From: Yersinia mollaretii ATCC 43969
Lineage (GTDB): Bacteria; Pseudomonadota; Gammaproteobacteria; Enterobacterales; Enterobacteriaceae
NCBI RefSeq assembly: GCF_013282725.1
Contig: NZ_CP054043.1
Span: 2,666,001 to 2,730,000 of the forward strand
Direction of reading: 5' to 3'
DNA length: 64,000 nt
The position numbers were made by a program, and so were the translations under genes. Shown here piece by piece: positions 38,959-49,590 of this stretch. A model generated the notes under the pieces. That model had not been told where the DNA came from and searched no databases. It saw nothing but the letters and a program-made list of their open reading frames with translations. Positions within the stretch are counted from its first letter, which is position 1. The number at the start of each line of letters is the position of its first letter.

Positions 38959-40632
38959 ATGTCGATAAGTGTTTTTAACCGTCGTTGGGCGGCATTGCTA
39001 CTCGAGGCGTTAACGCGCCACAGTGTGCGTCATATCTGTATTGCGCCCGGCTCCCGCTCGACACCGTTAACCTTAGCGGCGGCGGCGAATCCGTCGCTGG
39101 TTTGCCATACTCACTTTGATGAGCGCGGTCTGGGCCATTTGGCGCTCGGATTAGCGAAAGCCTCCAGTGAACCCGTGGCGGTGATTGTGACCTCCGGCAC
39201 GGCCGCCGCCAATCTCTATCCGGCCCTGATCGAAGCGGGGCTGACCGGCGAGCGGCTGATCTTCCTGACCGCTGATCGCCCGCCGGAGCTGATCGACTGC
39301 GGAGCCAATCAGGCTATCCGCCAGCAAGGGCTGTTTGCCAGCCACCCCACCGTCAGCATCAATCTGCCTCGGCCCACGCCGGATATTCCTGCCCGTTGGC
39401 TGGTGGCGACCCTCGATAGCGCGATGGCGCAATTAGATCATGGTGGCTTGCACATTAACTGCCCCTTTGCCGAACCGCTCTATGGCGGCGATGAAGAGTG
39501 CTATGCCGACTGGTCTGCCTCCTTGGGCGACTGGTGGCAAGACAGTCACCCGTGGCTACGCCAATCAGGTTATCAACCACCGATGCCGCAGCCGGATTGG
39601 TTTTTCTGGCGGCAAAAACGCGGGGTGGTGATCGCCGGGCGCATGACGGCAGAAGAGGGGGCACAACTGGCGCAATGGGCAGAACTGCTGGGCTGGCCAC
39701 TGATTGGCGATGTGTTATCGCAAACCGGGCAACCGCTGCCTTGCGCTGATTTATGGCTGGGGCGTCCAGAGGCACAGCAGGTGCTGAGTCAGGCACAGGT
39801 GGTGGTGCAATTGGGCAGCAGCCTCACGGGCAAACGGCTGTTGCAGTGGCAGGCAGAGTGCCAGCCACAAGAGTATTGGCTGGTGGATAACTTACCGGGC
39901 CGCCTTGATCCGGCCAATCACCGTGGCCGCAGAATAATATCATCGGTGAATGCGTGGTTGGAGCAGCACCCCGCGCAGCGCCGTGCTCCTTGGGCCGCTG
40001 AACTCATTGAGTGGTCGCAAAAAGCACAATTTCATGTGGCTGAAACCCTCAACGACCAGTTCAGCGAAGCCGCAGTGGCGCACCAATTGGCGGCACTGTT
40101 GCCCGATAACGGCCAGCTCTTTGTCGGCAACAGTTTGATTGTTCGCCTAATTGATGCTCTGGGCCAACTGCCCGTGGGGTATCCGGTTTACAGCAACCGT
40201 GGTGCCAGCGGCATTGATGGCCTGTTATCGACGGCGGCGGGGGTTCAACGCGCCACCGCCAAACCGACGTTGGCGATTGTCGGTGATCTCTCCGCCCTGT
40301 ATGACCTGAATGCACTGGCGTTATTGCGCCAAAGCTCAGCTCCGATGGTGCTGCTGGTGGTGAACAACAATGGCGGGCAGATCTTCTCTCTGCTGCCGAC
40401 ACCCGAAGCCGATCGTCAGCGCTTCTACTGTATGCCGCAAAATGTCAATTTTGAACATGCCGCCGCCATGTTCAACCTAAACTATGCTCGCCCTGAGAGC
40501 TGGCTCGCGCTACAGCAGCGGGTCGAGCAGTGCTGGTTACAAGGTGGCGTGACACTGATCGAGATAGCAGTGCCGCCCAGTCAGGGGGCCGAAACACTGC
40601 AACAGTTGGTACAACAGGTGGGCCAATTATGA
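38959..40632 (+). CDS. menD: SEPHCHC synthase MenD
   Basis: A 557-residue thiamine-diphosphate enzyme that joins isochorismate and 2-oxoglutarate to give 2-succinyl-5-enolpyruvyl-6-hydroxy-3-cyclohexene-1-carboxylate. The N-terminal domain has [13 protein letters not shown] and [16 protein letters not shown] with the conserved Glu that activates ThDP. The C-terminal domain has the ThDP/Mg2+ motif [15 protein letters not shown] and [14 protein letters not shown]. The length matches E. coli (556). Its stop overlaps the menH start by ATGA. Confidence 0.96.
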   Translation: MSISVFNRRWAALLLEALTRHSVRHICIAPGSRSTPLTLAAAANPSLVCHTHFDERGLGHLALGLAKASSEPVAVIVTSGTAAANLYPALIEAGLTGERLIFLTADRPPELIDCGANQAIRQQGLFASHPTVSINLPRPTPDIPARWLVATLDSAMAQLDHGGLHINCPFAEPLYGGDEECYADWSASLGDWWQDSHPWLRQSGYQPPMPQPDWFFWRQKRGVVIAGRMTAEEGAQLAQWAELLGWPLIGDVLSQTGQPLPCADLWLGRPEAQQVLSQAQVVVQLGSSLTGKRLLQWQAECQPQEYWLVDNLPGRLDPANHRGRRIISSVNAWLEQHPAQRRAPWAAELIEWSQKAQFHVAETLNDQFSEAAVAHQLAALLPDNGQLFVGNSLIVRLIDALGQLPVGYPVYSNRGASGIDGLLSTAAGVQRATAKPTLAIVGDLSALYDLNALALLRQSSAPMVLLVVNNNGGQIFSLLPTPEADRQRFYCMPQNVNFEHAAAMFNLNYARPESWLALQQRVEQCWLQGGVTLIEIAVPPSQGAETLQQLVQQVGQL

Positions 40633-41435
40633 CGCTGGCGTGTCGTAAACTCGTCGCCAATCCCCAATCTTCCGCGCAGCCACCAGCGGGGCCGTGGCTG
40701 GTGTGGTTGCATGGCCTGCTGGGAAGTGGCGAGGATTGGCTGCCGGTGGCCGAATTGTGTGGTGACTACCCCTCGCTGCTGGTTGACCTACCGGGTCACG
40801 GTAAATCTGCCCACCTGACTACCCTCGGTTTTGCTGATGTCAGCCGCCAGTTAGCACAAACATTGCAGGCTAACGGCATTCGCGAATATTGGCTGGCAGG
40901 CTACTCTTTAGGCGGCAGAATTGCGATGTATCACGCCTGTCATGGTCGCCATCCTGGCTTGCAGGGATTACTGATCGAAGGGGGGAACCTCGGCTTGGAG
41001 AGTGATGAGTTACGCCGTCAGCGTCTACAAAATGACCAGCAATGGGCGCAGCGTTTTCGCCTCGAACCGCTGCCACAAGTGCTGGCCGACTGGTATCAAC
41101 AAGCCGTATTTGCTGACTTGGATGCCCCCCAACGCGAGCAGTTAGTCTCATTGCGTGCCGACAATATCGGCTCCGCCGTGGCGGATATGCTCGAAGCAAC
41201 CTCATTGGGGCATCAGCCATGGCTCTTGCCCGCCTTGCAGCGGCTCCGCGTTCCTTACACCTATCTGTGCGGCGAGCGCGATCATAAATTCCAGCAACTG
41301 GCGAAACAGCATCAGTTGCCGCTACGCACACTGGCCCGTGCCGGACACAATGCTCACCGTGCTAACCCCGGTGCATTTGCCGCGCAAGTGCTTTCATTTC
41401 TATCTCAGTCCACATTTTCACCACCCTCCCGTTAA
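40629..41435 (+). CDS. menH: SHCHC synthase MenH (alpha/beta hydrolase)
   Basis: A 268-residue alpha/beta-hydrolase-fold enzyme that eliminates pyruvate from the MenD product. Visible features are [14 protein letters not shown] (oxyanion region), the nucleophile Ser in [23 protein letters not shown] with the Asp and [10 protein letters not shown] with the His. The start at 40629 is set by the ATGA overlap with menD; an upstream in-frame ATG inside menD is less likely. It is about 16 residues longer than the E. coli protein, mostly at the two ends. Thirteen bases separate it from menB. Confidence 0.95.
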   Translation: MTLACRKLVANPQSSAQPPAGPWLVWLHGLLGSGEDWLPVAELCGDYPSLLVDLPGHGKSAHLTTLGFADVSRQLAQTLQANGIREYWLAGYSLGGRIAMYHACHGRHPGLQGLLIEGGNLGLESDELRRQRLQNDQQWAQRFRLEPLPQVLADWYQQAVFADLDAPQREQLVSLRADNIGSAVADMLEATSLGHQPWLLPALQRLRVPYTYLCGERDHKFQQLAKQHQLPLRTLARAGHNAHRANPGAFAAQVLSFLSQSTFSPPSR

Positions 41436-41448
41436 AGGAATGCTTACT

Positions 41449-42306
41449 ATGCTTTATCCGAGCGAAGAACAACTGTACGCCGCCATTGATTGGCAAGATT
41501 GCTCCGCCGGGTTTGAAGATATTCGCTATCACAAATCCAGCGATGGTATCGCCAAGATCACCATTAACCGCCCTCATGTGCGTAACGCATTCCGCCCGCT
41601 GACGGTGAAAGAGATGATTCAGGCGCTGGCTGATGCTCGCTATGATGACAATATCGGCGTGATCATTTTGACCGGCGAGGGCGACAAAGCATTCTGTTCC
41701 GGCGGCGATCAGAAAGTCCGTGGCGACTACGGCGGCTATCAGGATGCTACCGGGACTCACCATCTGAATGTGCTGGATTTCCAGCGCCAAATCCGTACTT
41801 GCCCGAAACCGATTGTCGCCATGGTGGCGGGCTATTCCATTGGTGGCGGTCATGTATTGCACATGATGTGCGACCTGACTGTCGCGGCAGATAATGCCAT
41901 CTTCGGCCAAACTGGGCCAAAAGTGGGTTCCTTCGACGGCGGCTGGGGTGCAGCTTATATGGCGCGCATTGTCGGCCAGAAAAAAGCGCGCGAAATCTGG
42001 TTCTTGTGCCGCCAGTATGATGCCAAACAAGCGCTGGATATGGGGCTGGTCAACACCGTGGTGCCGATCGCTGATCTGGAAAAAGAGACCGTGCGCTGGT
42101 GCCGTGAAATGCTGGAAAACAGCCCAATGGCACTGCGCTGCCTGAAAGCGGCACTGAATGCGGATTGCGATGGTCAAGCGGGCCTGCAAGAGCTGGCGGG
42201 TAACGCCACCATGCTGTTCTATATGACCGAAGAGGGTCAGGAGGGGCGCAATGCATTCAATGAAAAACGCCAGCCGGACTTCAGCAAATTCAAGCGTAAT
42301 CCGTAA
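41449..42306 (+). CDS. menB: 1,4-dihydroxy-2-naphthoyl-CoA synthase MenB
   Basis: A 285-residue crotonase-fold enzyme that closes the naphthoquinone ring of o-succinylbenzoyl-CoA. Motifs include [40 protein letters not shown] and the active-site [15 protein letters not shown]. The start at 41449 gives MLYPSEEQ, the same length as E. coli, with AAAGGA nine bases away; the in-frame ATG at 41440 abuts that site. Stop and menC start share one base (TAATG). The last 150 residues are almost identical to the E. coli protein. Confidence 0.97.
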   Translation: MLYPSEEQLYAAIDWQDCSAGFEDIRYHKSSDGIAKITINRPHVRNAFRPLTVKEMIQALADARYDDNIGVIILTGEGDKAFCSGGDQKVRGDYGGYQDATGTHHLNVLDFQRQIRTCPKPIVAMVAGYSIGGGHVLHMMCDLTVAADNAIFGQTGPKVGSFDGGWGAAYMARIVGQKKAREIWFLCRQYDAKQALDMGLVNTVVPIADLEKETVRWCREMLENSPMALRCLKAALNADCDGQAGLQELAGNATMLFYMTEEGQEGRNAFNEKRQPDFSKFKRNP

Positions 42307-43277
42307 TGCGCGCGGCCACACTGTATCGCTACAGCATACCGATGGACGCGGGGGTCATCCTGCGCCATCAGCGGCTGAAAAATCGCGACGGATTGTTGGT
42401 GAAGTTGCAGCAGGGCGAGCAATCCGGCTGGGGGGAGATTGCCCCCTTACCGGAGTTCAGTCAGGAAACTTTGGCTGAAGCACAAACGGCGGCGACGAGC
42501 TGGCTGCAAAGTTGGGTGAAGGGCGAATCAGCGGATCTCGGTGCGCTGCCTTCCGTGGCTTTCGGCCTGAGCTGCGCACTGGCGGAGCTTGATCACAGCT
42601 TGCCGCTGGCGGCGGATTACCGCAAAGCCCCACTCTGTACTGGTGATCCCGATGAGCTGTTCGCGGTGCTACAGGCGCTGCCGGGTGAGAAAGTCGCTAA
42701 GGTAAAAGTGGGGCTGTATGAGGCGGTGCGCGACGGTATGATCGTCAATGTGCTGTTGGAGGCCTTGCCCGATTTGACACTGCGGCTGGATGCGAATCGC
42801 AGTTGGACGCGCGCCAAAGCGGATGGTTTCGCCAAATATGTCAATCCTGAGCTGCGCTCACGCATTGCGTTTCTGGAAGAGCCGTGCAAAACCCGTGCGG
42901 AGTCCCGCGAATTTGCTCGCGACACGGGGATCGCTATTGCGTGGGATGAGAGTGTGCGCGAAGCTGATTTTCAGGTTGAAGCTGAGCCGGGTGTCGCCGC
43001 GATTGTGATCAAGCCGATGCTGGTGGGGAGTATTGCCCGCTGCCAGCAGTTGGTGCAACAAGCGCATCACGCGGGTTTGGTCGCGGTGATCAGCTCCAGT
43101 ATCGAGTCGAGTCTGGGCCTGACCCAACTGGCGCGTTTAGCTCATTGGCTGACGCCATCAACCGTGCCGGGGCTGGATACACTGGATTTGATGCAGGCAC
43201 AGCTATTGCGCCCATGGCCGGAGAGCACTTTGCCGCTAGTGACAGCGGATCAACTGGATGTGCTATGGCGCAGCTGA
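42306..43277 (+). CDS. menC: o-Succinylbenzoate synthase MenC
   Basis: A 323-residue enolase-superfamily enzyme that dehydrates SHCHC to o-succinylbenzoate. The catalytic Lys lies in [11 protein letters not shown], Mg2+ ligands in [17 protein letters not shown] and AWDESVRE, and the second Lys in [10 protein letters not shown]. The ATG overlaps the menB stop by one base. It is three residues longer than E. coli MenC. The 3' end overlaps menE by 13 bases. Confidence 0.96.
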   Translation: MRAATLYRYSIPMDAGVILRHQRLKNRDGLLVKLQQGEQSGWGEIAPLPEFSQETLAEAQTAATSWLQSWVKGESADLGALPSVAFGLSCALAELDHSLPLAADYRKAPLCTGDPDELFAVLQALPGEKVAKVKVGLYEAVRDGMIVNVLLEALPDLTLRLDANRSWTRAKADGFAKYVNPELRSRIAFLEEPCKTRAESREFARDTGIAIAWDESVREADFQVEAEPGVAAIVIKPMLVGSIARCQQLVQQAHHAGLVAVISSSIESSLGLTQLARLAHWLTPSTVPGLDTLDLMQAQLLRPWPESTLPLVTADQLDVLWRS

Positions 43278-44653
43278 ATGATTGGCTGGGTCAGCATTCA
43301 TCTCCATGGCGGCATTGGGCCAATCTACAGCCCCACGCGATAGCTATTCGTGCGGGGTCGCAACCGATCAGTTGGCAACAACTGGTGGCTGATATTGATG
43401 ATCTGGCATCCGGTTTTCAGCAACAAGGCGTCACCCCCGGCAGTGGGGTGGTGCTGCGCGGTAAAAACAGTTATTCGCTGTTGCTGGCCTATCTGGCCGC
43501 ATTGCAGTGCGCCGCCCGTGTGCTGCCGCTCAATCCGCAACTGCCCGACGCGCTGCTGGCACAGCTTCTACCTCAGCTAAATATCGATTTTATGCTGAAT
43601 CTGGCCGCCCCCTTACCGCCGCACTGCGCTTTTCCCCCACTGGCACTGAGCAGGGATAATCCGACAGCGCTCACGTCAACATGGGATAACCAACGGCTGG
43701 CGACCCTGACCCTCACCTCCGGCTCATCGGGCTTGCCCAAAGCGGCAGTGCATACCGTGGCTGCCCATTTAGCCAGTGCGGATGGCGTGTTACAGCTGAT
43801 GAGTTTCGGCGCAACAGATAGCTGGTTGTTATCGTTACCGCTGTTTCATGTCTCAGGCCAGGGTATTGTCTGGCGCTGGTTAAGTGTCGGTGCCACCTTG
43901 GCGGTGCAAGAGGGGGTGCCGCTGGCGGAAGCATTAACCGGATGCAGCCACGCCTCGCTGGTCCCCACCCAGTTATGGCGATTATTGGCAAGTGAGGGCG
44001 CGAGATTAACCCTGAAAGAGGTGCTGTTGGGCGGGGCGATGATCCCAACTGAGCTGACAGAAAAGGCGGAGGCTCGTGGTATCCGCTGCTGGTGCGGTTA
44101 TGGCTTGACTGAAGCTGCGTCAACAGTGTGTGCCAAACGCGCTGATGACCTGCCCGGTGTCGGTGTGGCACTCGCGCGCCGTGAGGTCAAATTGGTGGAG
44201 AGTGAAGTGTGGGTAAAAGCGGATTGCCTCGCGGCGGGCTATTGGCAGCAGGGGCAGTTACGACCCATATGCGATGATGATGGTTGGTTCCATACCCGCG
44301 ACCGTGGTGAATGGCAGCAAGGCGAGCTGCGTATTCTCGGGCGGCTCGATAATCTCTTTTTCAGTGGTGGCGAGGGGATTCAGCCGGAGGATATCGAGCG
44401 GATTTTGTTGCAGTATCCAGGAGTGCAGCAAGCATTTGTTGTCCCGGCTGCTGACACTGAATTCGGCCACCGCCCAGTGGCGGTTATCGACGCGGATGAA
44501 ACCGTAAACGAGGCGGCATTAGCGGATTGGTTAGCGCCACAACTGGCAATATTCCAACGGCCCGTGGCGTTTTATCGTCTGCCGGAAGCGCTCAAAGGGG
44601 AGGGGATTAAGGTATCGAGGCGGCGAGTTATTGATTTTGTGGCAAATATTTAA
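43265..44653 (+). CDS. menE: o-Succinylbenzoate-CoA ligase MenE
   Basis: A 462-residue adenylating enzyme that activates o-succinylbenzoate as its CoA thioester. The ATP motif is [16 protein letters not shown], with [16 protein letters not shown] and the hinge region [20 protein letters not shown] further on. The catalytic Lys lies in [11 protein letters not shown] near the C-terminus. The start at 43265 gives MAQLNDWLG and a 13-base overlap with menC; a longer frame begins inside menC but adds 40 unconserved residues. It is the last men gene here, 18 bases before the flank of copy B. Confidence 0.95.
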   Translation: MAQLNDWLGQHSSPWRHWANLQPHAIAIRAGSQPISWQQLVADIDDLASGFQQQGVTPGSGVVLRGKNSYSLLLAYLAALQCAARVLPLNPQLPDALLAQLLPQLNIDFMLNLAAPLPPHCAFPPLALSRDNPTALTSTWDNQRLATLTLTSGSSGLPKAAVHTVAAHLASADGVLQLMSFGATDSWLLSLPLFHVSGQGIVWRWLSVGATLAVQEGVPLAEALTGCSHASLVPTQLWRLLASEGARLTLKEVLLGGAMIPTELTEKAEARGIRCWCGYGLTEAASTVCAKRADDLPGVGVALARREVKLVESEVWVKADCLAAGYWQQGQLRPICDDDGWFHTRDRGEWQQGELRILGRLDNLFFSGGEGIQPEDIERILLQYPGVQQAFVVPAADTEFGHRPVAVIDADETVNEAALADWLAPQLAIFQRPVAFYRLPEALKGEGIKVSRRRVIDFVANI

Positions 44654-44671
44654 TTCAATTCAATTTATGAT

Positions 44672-45247
44672 CGGATCAGGTTTCGGTTGATATTCGACTC
44701 GATGATCGGTTCGGTTGACATAAGCTCGATGCTCACTTGGTCTCCTATGCCCCAACCGCCAAAGAGGTCACAAGCGCGTGACCCCTTTGGAATCCCCGCG
44801 CTTGCGCACGTATCGCTTGCCCACTTCGTGGGTACCCTCGCTCATCGTTTCGGCTGACGGACGGCTTTATTCGCATCCCTGCTCATGACGCCTAAAACGG
44901 GCGTCCTGCCCGTTTTCCTTGCCTTCTCTCTTCACTTGGCAGCTCAAATGTGCTTTTAACACCAAAGTCAAAACCACGGTTTTTGGCTTTTGATGTTAAG
45001 CGCAATCAGGAATATTGCCGACGAGGATGGAGGGTAGAGTGAGCGGGCATGGACGCCCGCGAAAAGCGCGCTTGGGCAAGGATGCCCAAGCGCGCTGACT
45101 CGTCAGCCCGAAAGACGTGGGAGGTTTACCCGCAGGGCAATATTTCGCGCAAGGCGCGGGTGTTGGGCCGCCGCCCTGCGGCCCGACTCGGTTGAGGCTG
45201 GGGAGGTCAAGTGAGCACCGAGCGAATATCAACCGAAACCAGCTCCG
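44672..45247. repeat. Large non-coding element with inverted ends, copy B
   Basis: A 576-bp block between menE and the catalase gene. The left end CGGATCAGGTTTCGGTTGAT (44672-44691) is identical to that of copy A, and the right end ATCAACCGAAACCAGCTCCG (45228-45247) is its imperfect reverse complement. Inside are perfect or near-perfect hairpins: 44759-44771/44778-44790, 44894-44902/44908-44916, 45065-45077/45084-45096 (13 bp), 45165-45171/45178-45184. Its left half matches the reverse complement of the right half of copy A, with conserved blocks such as CGCTTGCCCACTTCGTGGGT and GCAGCTCAAATGTGCTTTTA. It encodes no credible protein. Partial extra end-like motifs (GGTTCGGTTGA types) flank or nest at both ends. 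Confidence 0.8.
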
Positions 45248-45299
45248 ATCAAATATCAACCGAACCAATCACTGATCCCCTTGAACTAAAATAACTTTT

Positions 45300-45329
45300 T
45301 AAAAAAATAAGCCCCTCATTTGAGGGGCC
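45300..45329 (-). terminator. Terminator of the catalase gene
   Basis: On the minus strand GCCCCTC-AAAT-GAGGGGC (45311-45328) is followed by TTATTTTTTT, 20 bases after the catalase stop. Confidence 0.9.
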
Positions 45330-45347
45330 ATAAACATAAGCAAAAAT

Positions 45348-46787
45348 TTAATTTAATCCAAGCGCCTTCCTCACCCCATCACCATAATCTGGATGCACTT
45401 GACTAAACAACGCCACCTGACGGCGCTGAATCTCCTCCGGAACCTGTGACAGTTCACCCGCAATACGGGCAAACATCCGCTGATGCTCTTCAGCACTCAG
45501 CAAATTAAACAGCGCCCGTGGCTGGGAAAAGTAATCGGTATCTTCGCGGTGATTCCAGTGATCAGCCGCACCTTCCAGTGTTAATGGTGGCTCGCTGAAA
45601 TCAGGTTGTTCTTGGAACAGACCAAAACTGTTTGGCCCGTAAGTGGCTGTATTGCCGCTGTTACCATCAACGCGCATTGCACCGTCACGATGATAATTAT
45701 GGAACGGGCATTTAGCACTGTTCACCGGGATCTGATGATGGTTCACCCCTAAACGATAACGCGCAGCATCACCGTAAGAGAACAGACGGCCTTGTAACAT
45801 GCGGTCAGGGGAGAAACTCACGCCGGGCACCACGTTGGCGGGGTTGAATGAAGATTGCTCAACTTCGGCAAAGTAGTTTTCCGGGTTGCGGTTTAGCTCG
45901 AAGAAACCGACGTCAATCAGCGGGTAATCACCGTGTGGCCACACTTTGGTCAGATCGAATGGGTTATACGGAGTTTGGGAGGCTTCATGTTCTGGCATCA
46001 CCTGAATTTGTAGCTTCCAGCGCGGGAAATCACCGCGCTCGATGGCTTCGTACAGATCACGCTGAGAACTTTCTCGGTCACTCCCGACCAGTTTTTCAGC
46101 CTCGTCATCCATAAGATTTTCAATGCCTTGCTGGCAGCGGAAATGGAATTTAACCCAAAAACGCTCATTGTTAGCATTGATAAAGCTGAAGGTATGGCTG
46201 CCGAAGCCGTGCATATGACGATATGATTTTGGCAGGCCACGGTCGCTGAAATCGATCGTAAGCTGATGTAGCGACTCGGGCAATTGGGAGAAGAAATCCC
46301 ACTTATAGGTAGGGTTACGCAGGTTGGTGCGCGGATCACGTTTAACGACGTGGTTCAGGTCAGGGAATTTCAGCGGGTCGCGTAAATAGAACACCGGGGT
46401 GTCATTGCCGACCAAATCCCAGTTCCCCTCCTCAGTATAATATTTCATGGCGAAGCCACGAATATCACGTTCAGCATCGGCGGCACCACGCTCACCAGCT
46501 ACCGTTGAGAAGCGGACAAACATCTCGGTTTGCTTGCCAATCTCAGCGAAAATTTTTGCGCGGGTATATTGGGTAATATCGTGGGTGACAGTAAATGTGC
46601 CGTAAGCACCGGAGCCTTTGGCATGCATACGGCGCTCAGGGATCACTTCACGATCGAAATGGGCCAGTTTTTCCAAGAACCACACATCTTGCAGTAGCAT
46701 CGGGCCACGTCGGCCAGCAGTAACAACATTATTATTATCAACAACGGGCGCGCCCGCCGCAGTGGTTAATCCTTTCTTTTTGCTCAT
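45348..46787 (-). CDS. katA: Monofunctional heme catalase, small-subunit type
   Basis: A 479-residue catalase that dismutates hydrogen peroxide in the cytosol. The active-site His is in [14 protein letters not shown], the distal Asn in [17 protein letters not shown] and the proximal heme-ligand Tyr in [15 protein letters not shown]. The length and lack of a C-terminal domain mark a clade 3 small-subunit enzyme. The ATG at 46787 is preferred because GGAG is six bases upstream; two earlier in-frame ATGs overlap that site. E. coli K-12 has no catalase of this type; Yersinia does. The symbol follows usual Yersinia naming and is less certain than the function. Confidence 0.93.
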   Translation of the reverse strand: MSKKKGLTTAAGAPVVDNNNVVTAGRRGPMLLQDVWFLEKLAHFDREVIPERRMHAKGSGAYGTFTVTHDITQYTRAKIFAEIGKQTEMFVRFSTVAGERGAADAERDIRGFAMKYYTEEGNWDLVGNDTPVFYLRDPLKFPDLNHVVKRDPRTNLRNPTYKWDFFSQLPESLHQLTIDFSDRGLPKSYRHMHGFGSHTFSFINANNERFWVKFHFRCQQGIENLMDDEAEKLVGSDRESSQRDLYEAIERGDFPRWKLQIQVMPEHEASQTPYNPFDLTKVWPHGDYPLIDVGFFELNRNPENYFAEVEQSSFNPANVVPGVSFSPDRMLQGRLFSYGDAARYRLGVNHHQIPVNSAKCPFHNYHRDGAMRVDGNSGNTATYGPNSFGLFQEQPDFSEPPLTLEGAADHWNHREDTDYFSQPRALFNLLSAEEHQRMFARIAGELSQVPEEIQRRQVALFSQVHPDYGDGVRKALGLN

Positions 46788-47144
46788 CATTCTCTCCATT
46801 ATTGCTATTGAATTGACTGATTTCTCGGGTGTTTAAAAGCATTACATTTCGCCAAAAGCCTGATTGACAAGATAATAATTTAAACAACAACAGGGGGTCA
46901 TTCGTTGATCTCCACACTAGTTGTAGCCTTATTGGCTGCTTTCAGCAAATAGGTACGCCTTATCATTACCATTGCTAACATAAAGAGCCTCAATCGAATA
47001 GATATTTACAATCATTTGAAATGCTGTGTTATTTAATCGTTTTTTACGTGTGTTTATGATCTTTCTTTCGGTTAAACTCGACGCAGGGAAACCTGTTTGC
47101 CGCAATCTGCTCACGGGTGACATCACGAATAATGAGAGAAAAAT
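46788..47144. promoter_or_regulatory. Divergent promoter region katA / yfaZ
   Basis: The 357 bases hold no gene. They must contain the divergent promoters of the catalase gene and yfaZ. OxyR control of the catalase is plausible from other bacteria, but no OxyR site was identified. Confidence 0.4.
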
Positions 47145-47687
47145 ATGAATAAGCATTTGATCGCGTGTGCAGCGAGCCTGTTGTTTGTGGCCGGTTCTGC
47201 CAGCGCAGTGAGTTTTAACGCCGAAACTGGGCGTGATTACACCAACTTAGGGTTTGGTATGGGCACCAACACCGGCGGATTAGCGATCAGTGGTAACTGG
47301 GCGCGCAGTGATCACGACGGTGATATCTATGGGCTGGGGCTGGGTTTCAATCTCCCGCTGGGTCCGCTGATGGCAACCGTAGGCGGTAAAGGCATCTATA
47401 TGTCACCGGAAGACGGTAGCAGTGGCGGTGCGGTGGCGATTGGTGGCGGGTTAACTTACCCCATCAACAAATCATTCACCCTGTACGGTGAGGGCTATTT
47501 TGCCCCTGAAGAGCTGACCAGCGGCATGAAATCTTATAGCGAAGCCAACGGCGGCCTGCGCTGGAATGTCTTCCGCCCACTGACCGTGGATGTCGGCTAT
47601 CGTTACATCAATATGGAAGGTAAAGAAGGGAAGCGGGATAATCGCGTAGCGGATGGGGTGTATATCGGCGCGGGTTTGAATTTCTAA
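47145..47687 (+). CDS. yfaZ: YfaZ-family outer-membrane protein
   Basis: A 180-residue protein with a clear signal peptide (MNKHLIACAASLLFVAGSAS, cleavage after SASA) and an alternating beta pattern ending in GVYIGAGLNF, typical of a small outer-membrane barrel. The stretch GLGLGFNLPLGPLMATVGGK and the C-terminal VDVGYRYINMEGKEGKRDN closely follow E. coli YfaZ. The role is unknown. GAGAG lies six bases before the ATG. Its stop codon is followed immediately by an array of three ERIC units. Confidence 0.92.
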   Translation: MNKHLIACAASLLFVAGSASAVSFNAETGRDYTNLGFGMGTNTGGLAISGNWARSDHDGDIYGLGLGFNLPLGPLMATVGGKGIYMSPEDGSSGGAVAIGGGLTYPINKSFTLYGEGYFAPEELTSGMKSYSEANGGLRWNVFRPLTVDVGYRYINMEGKEGKRDNRVADGVYIGAGLNF

Positions 47688-48068
47688 TTATCCTGCGTCC
47701 TTGGCGCTACAGCGTTGTTGGCTGCACTCGTTTACCCGAATCACTGACTTGAGTCAGCTCATCGGGGTGCTCTCGTTTGCCGCCTAGCTGTAGCACCAAT
47801 GACTTTGGCTAATATCTTTTATTCTTGGCGCTACAGCGTTGTTGGCTGCACTCGTTTACCCGAATCACTGACTTGAGTCAGCTCATCGGGATGCACTCTT
47901 TTGCCGCCTAGCTGTAGCACCAATGACTTTGGCTAATATCTTTTATTCTTGGCGCTACAGCGTTGTTGGCTGCATTCGTTTACCCGAATCACTGACTTGA
48001 GTCAGCTCATCGGGGTGCTCTCGTTTGCCGCCTAGCTGTAGCACCAATGACTTTGGCTAATATATTGG
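47688..48068. repeat. Three tandem ERIC units (124-bp period)
   Basis: Three nearly identical ERIC units follow the yfaZ stop. The sequence TTGGCGCTACAGCGTTGTTGG recurs starting at 47701, 47825 and 47949, exactly 124 bases apart. Each unit has the core CCCGAATCACTGACTTGAGT and CAGCTCATCGGG. Differences between units are only a few bases, so the amplification is recent. Confidence 0.93.
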
Positions 48069-48086
48069 TAATACTTGCTTAAATAA

Positions 48087-48118
48087 AAGGGCGCACTCCT
48101 TGCTGGATATGCGCCCTT
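48087..48118. terminator. Bidirectional terminator between the ERIC array and tyrP
   Basis: AAGGGCGCA (48087-48095) pairs perfectly with TGCGCCCTT (48110-48118). The minus strand, serving tyrP, continues TTATTTAAG; the plus strand continues ATTGTATTTG. Confidence 0.8.
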
Positions 48119-48137
48119 ATTGTATTTGTGGCTTGAA

Positions 48138-49346
48138 TTATCCGACGGCGGGTAATACGCCTGTGACAATCCCTACCTGAATACCAATCACCACCACGCC
48201 GCAGGCAAATACCGCCGCCAGTGCGGGTTTCCCACCCCAAACCCGATAGCTTCCCTGATGGATATTACGCGCTTTCCACGCCAGCATGGCAGGCAGAATT
48301 AAGGCCAATACCGACAATGCGACGGCGGCAAAACCCAGCGCCATAATAAAACCTCGAGGGTAAAATAGCGCGAACAGCAAAGGTGGCGTAAAGGTAATTG
48401 CGCCAGTTTGCAGGCGGCCACGGACTGAATTACGGCGCTTAAACAGATCGGCCAGATAATCAAACAGCCCTAACGCCACCCCGAGGAAGGAGGTGGCCAG
48501 CGCTAAGTCAGCAAACAGATGGACCGCCAGTTCCACGTGCGGTGAGGCGACAACATCGCGCACCGCTTGTAATAAACCATTCAATCCGGCTTGTTGCGCC
48601 AGAATACCGACAAAAGTCTGGGACGAAATAGCCCCGAGAGTGGTCAACTGCCAGAAGATATAAGCAATCAGCGGAATAGCACTGCCGATAATAAATACCC
48701 AACGCAGCTTACGAATATTGCCACCCATATAATTGACGATGCTCGGCACACTGCCGTGGAAGCCAAATGAGGTGAAAATCACCGGAATCGCAGAGAGCGC
48801 CAGCCCCTGTTCCAGTGGTAACGTCAATAAGTTGGTTTTTTCGATATGCGGCATCATCAGTGCCAGCATCACAATTAAAAAGATAATTTTGGCACTAAAT
48901 AAGATGCGATTGAATAGATCGACTGAATGGGTGCCGATACAAACGACACCACCGGCAACTAACGTGAACAGCAATACGCCAAGGGAAGTGGGAAACGACT
49001 GTTGGGTCCATTGGCTGATACTGGTGGCGAGCAACTCGCCAGCTCCGCTGATATAAGCCGCAGTCAGCGCATACATCAAAAACATCATGCTAAAACCAGT
49101 GAGCCATTGCCCCCGATGACCCAGATAGCGCTTAGCTAAGGTTCCCAGTCCGGTATCTGCCGCTTCGTGTTGATAAACCTCAACTAACAGCAGGGCGGTG
49201 TAACACATTAATACCCAAAGGGAAATTAGCAAGGCAAGGGTGACAGCAAAACCCACCCCGGCCGCCGCCAGTGGCATTGCCAACATGCCTGCACCAATAG
49301 TGGTCCCTGCAACGATAAATATACTGCCCAGAGTGCGATTCTTCAC
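48138..49346 (-). CDS. tyrP: Tyrosine-specific permease TyrP
   Basis: A 402-residue inner-membrane tyrosine:proton symporter of the aromatic amino-acid permease family with 11 membrane segments. The N-terminal [20 protein letters not shown] and [20 protein letters not shown] are typical. The start is a GTG at 49346 because GAGG lies five bases upstream and the protein then begins (M)KNRTLGS as in E. coli, with almost identical length; a distant in-frame ATG at 49421 would add 25 unconserved residues. TyrR-box-like sequences lie 70-110 bases upstream. It is convergent with the ERIC array. Confidence 0.94.
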   Translation of the reverse strand: MKNRTLGSIFIVAGTTIGAGMLAMPLAAAGVGFAVTLALLISLWVLMCYTALLLVEVYQHEAADTGLGTLAKRYLGHRGQWLTGFSMMFLMYALTAAYISGAGELLATSISQWTQQSFPTSLGVLLFTLVAGGVVCIGTHSVDLFNRILFSAKIIFLIVMLALMMPHIEKTNLLTLPLEQGLALSAIPVIFTSFGFHGSVPSIVNYMGGNIRKLRWVFIIGSAIPLIAYIFWQLTTLGAISSQTFVGILAQQAGLNGLLQAVRDVVASPHVELAVHLFADLALATSFLGVALGLFDYLADLFKRRNSVRGRLQTGAITFTPPLLFALFYPRGFIMALGFAAVALSVLALILPAMLAWKARNIHQGSYRVWGGKPALAAVFACGVVVIGIQVGIVTGVLPAVG

Positions 49347-49415
49347 GCTTTCCTCTACTACATGACAATTTATTGGAATTATTGAGTGCAGCAGGGTAGT
49401 AGATTGGCCTGTTTG

Positions 49416-49456
49416 TGTCAAATCGACGTTACGATAGATGTAAATAAATCATTACA
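49416..49456 (-). promoter_or_regulatory. Tandem TyrR-box-like sites upstream of tyrP
   Basis: A good match to TGTAAA-N6-TTTACA is TGTAAATAAATCATTACA (49439-49456). A weaker one, TGTCAAATCGACGTTACG (49416-49433), lies 23 bases away, centre to centre. A strong/weak pair with about this spacing controls tyrP in E. coli. Confidence 0.7.
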
Positions 49457-49590
49457 ATAATGCGGCGCACGAAAAGCGCGCTTTATTGCAGTTATTTATC
49501 CTCTTTGAGGGAAATGATTGTGTTTAAGTGATGGGATTACATAAAGTAACGATAATGGTGACCAATCCATGAGCACCAACGGAGAGTAAA

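Noticed and set aside
41155..41448. N-terminal extension of MenB overlapping menH
   Set aside because: The extra residues are a frame-shifted reading of menH; MenB starts at 41449 with full family length.
41362..42321. 319-codon minus-strand frame opposite menB
   Set aside because: It is a shadow of the strongly conserved menB gene; its composition follows menB codon use.
47688..48068. Possible CRISPR array because of regular spacing
   Set aside because: The repeats are 124-bp ERIC units in direct contact, with no unique spacers and no cas genes.
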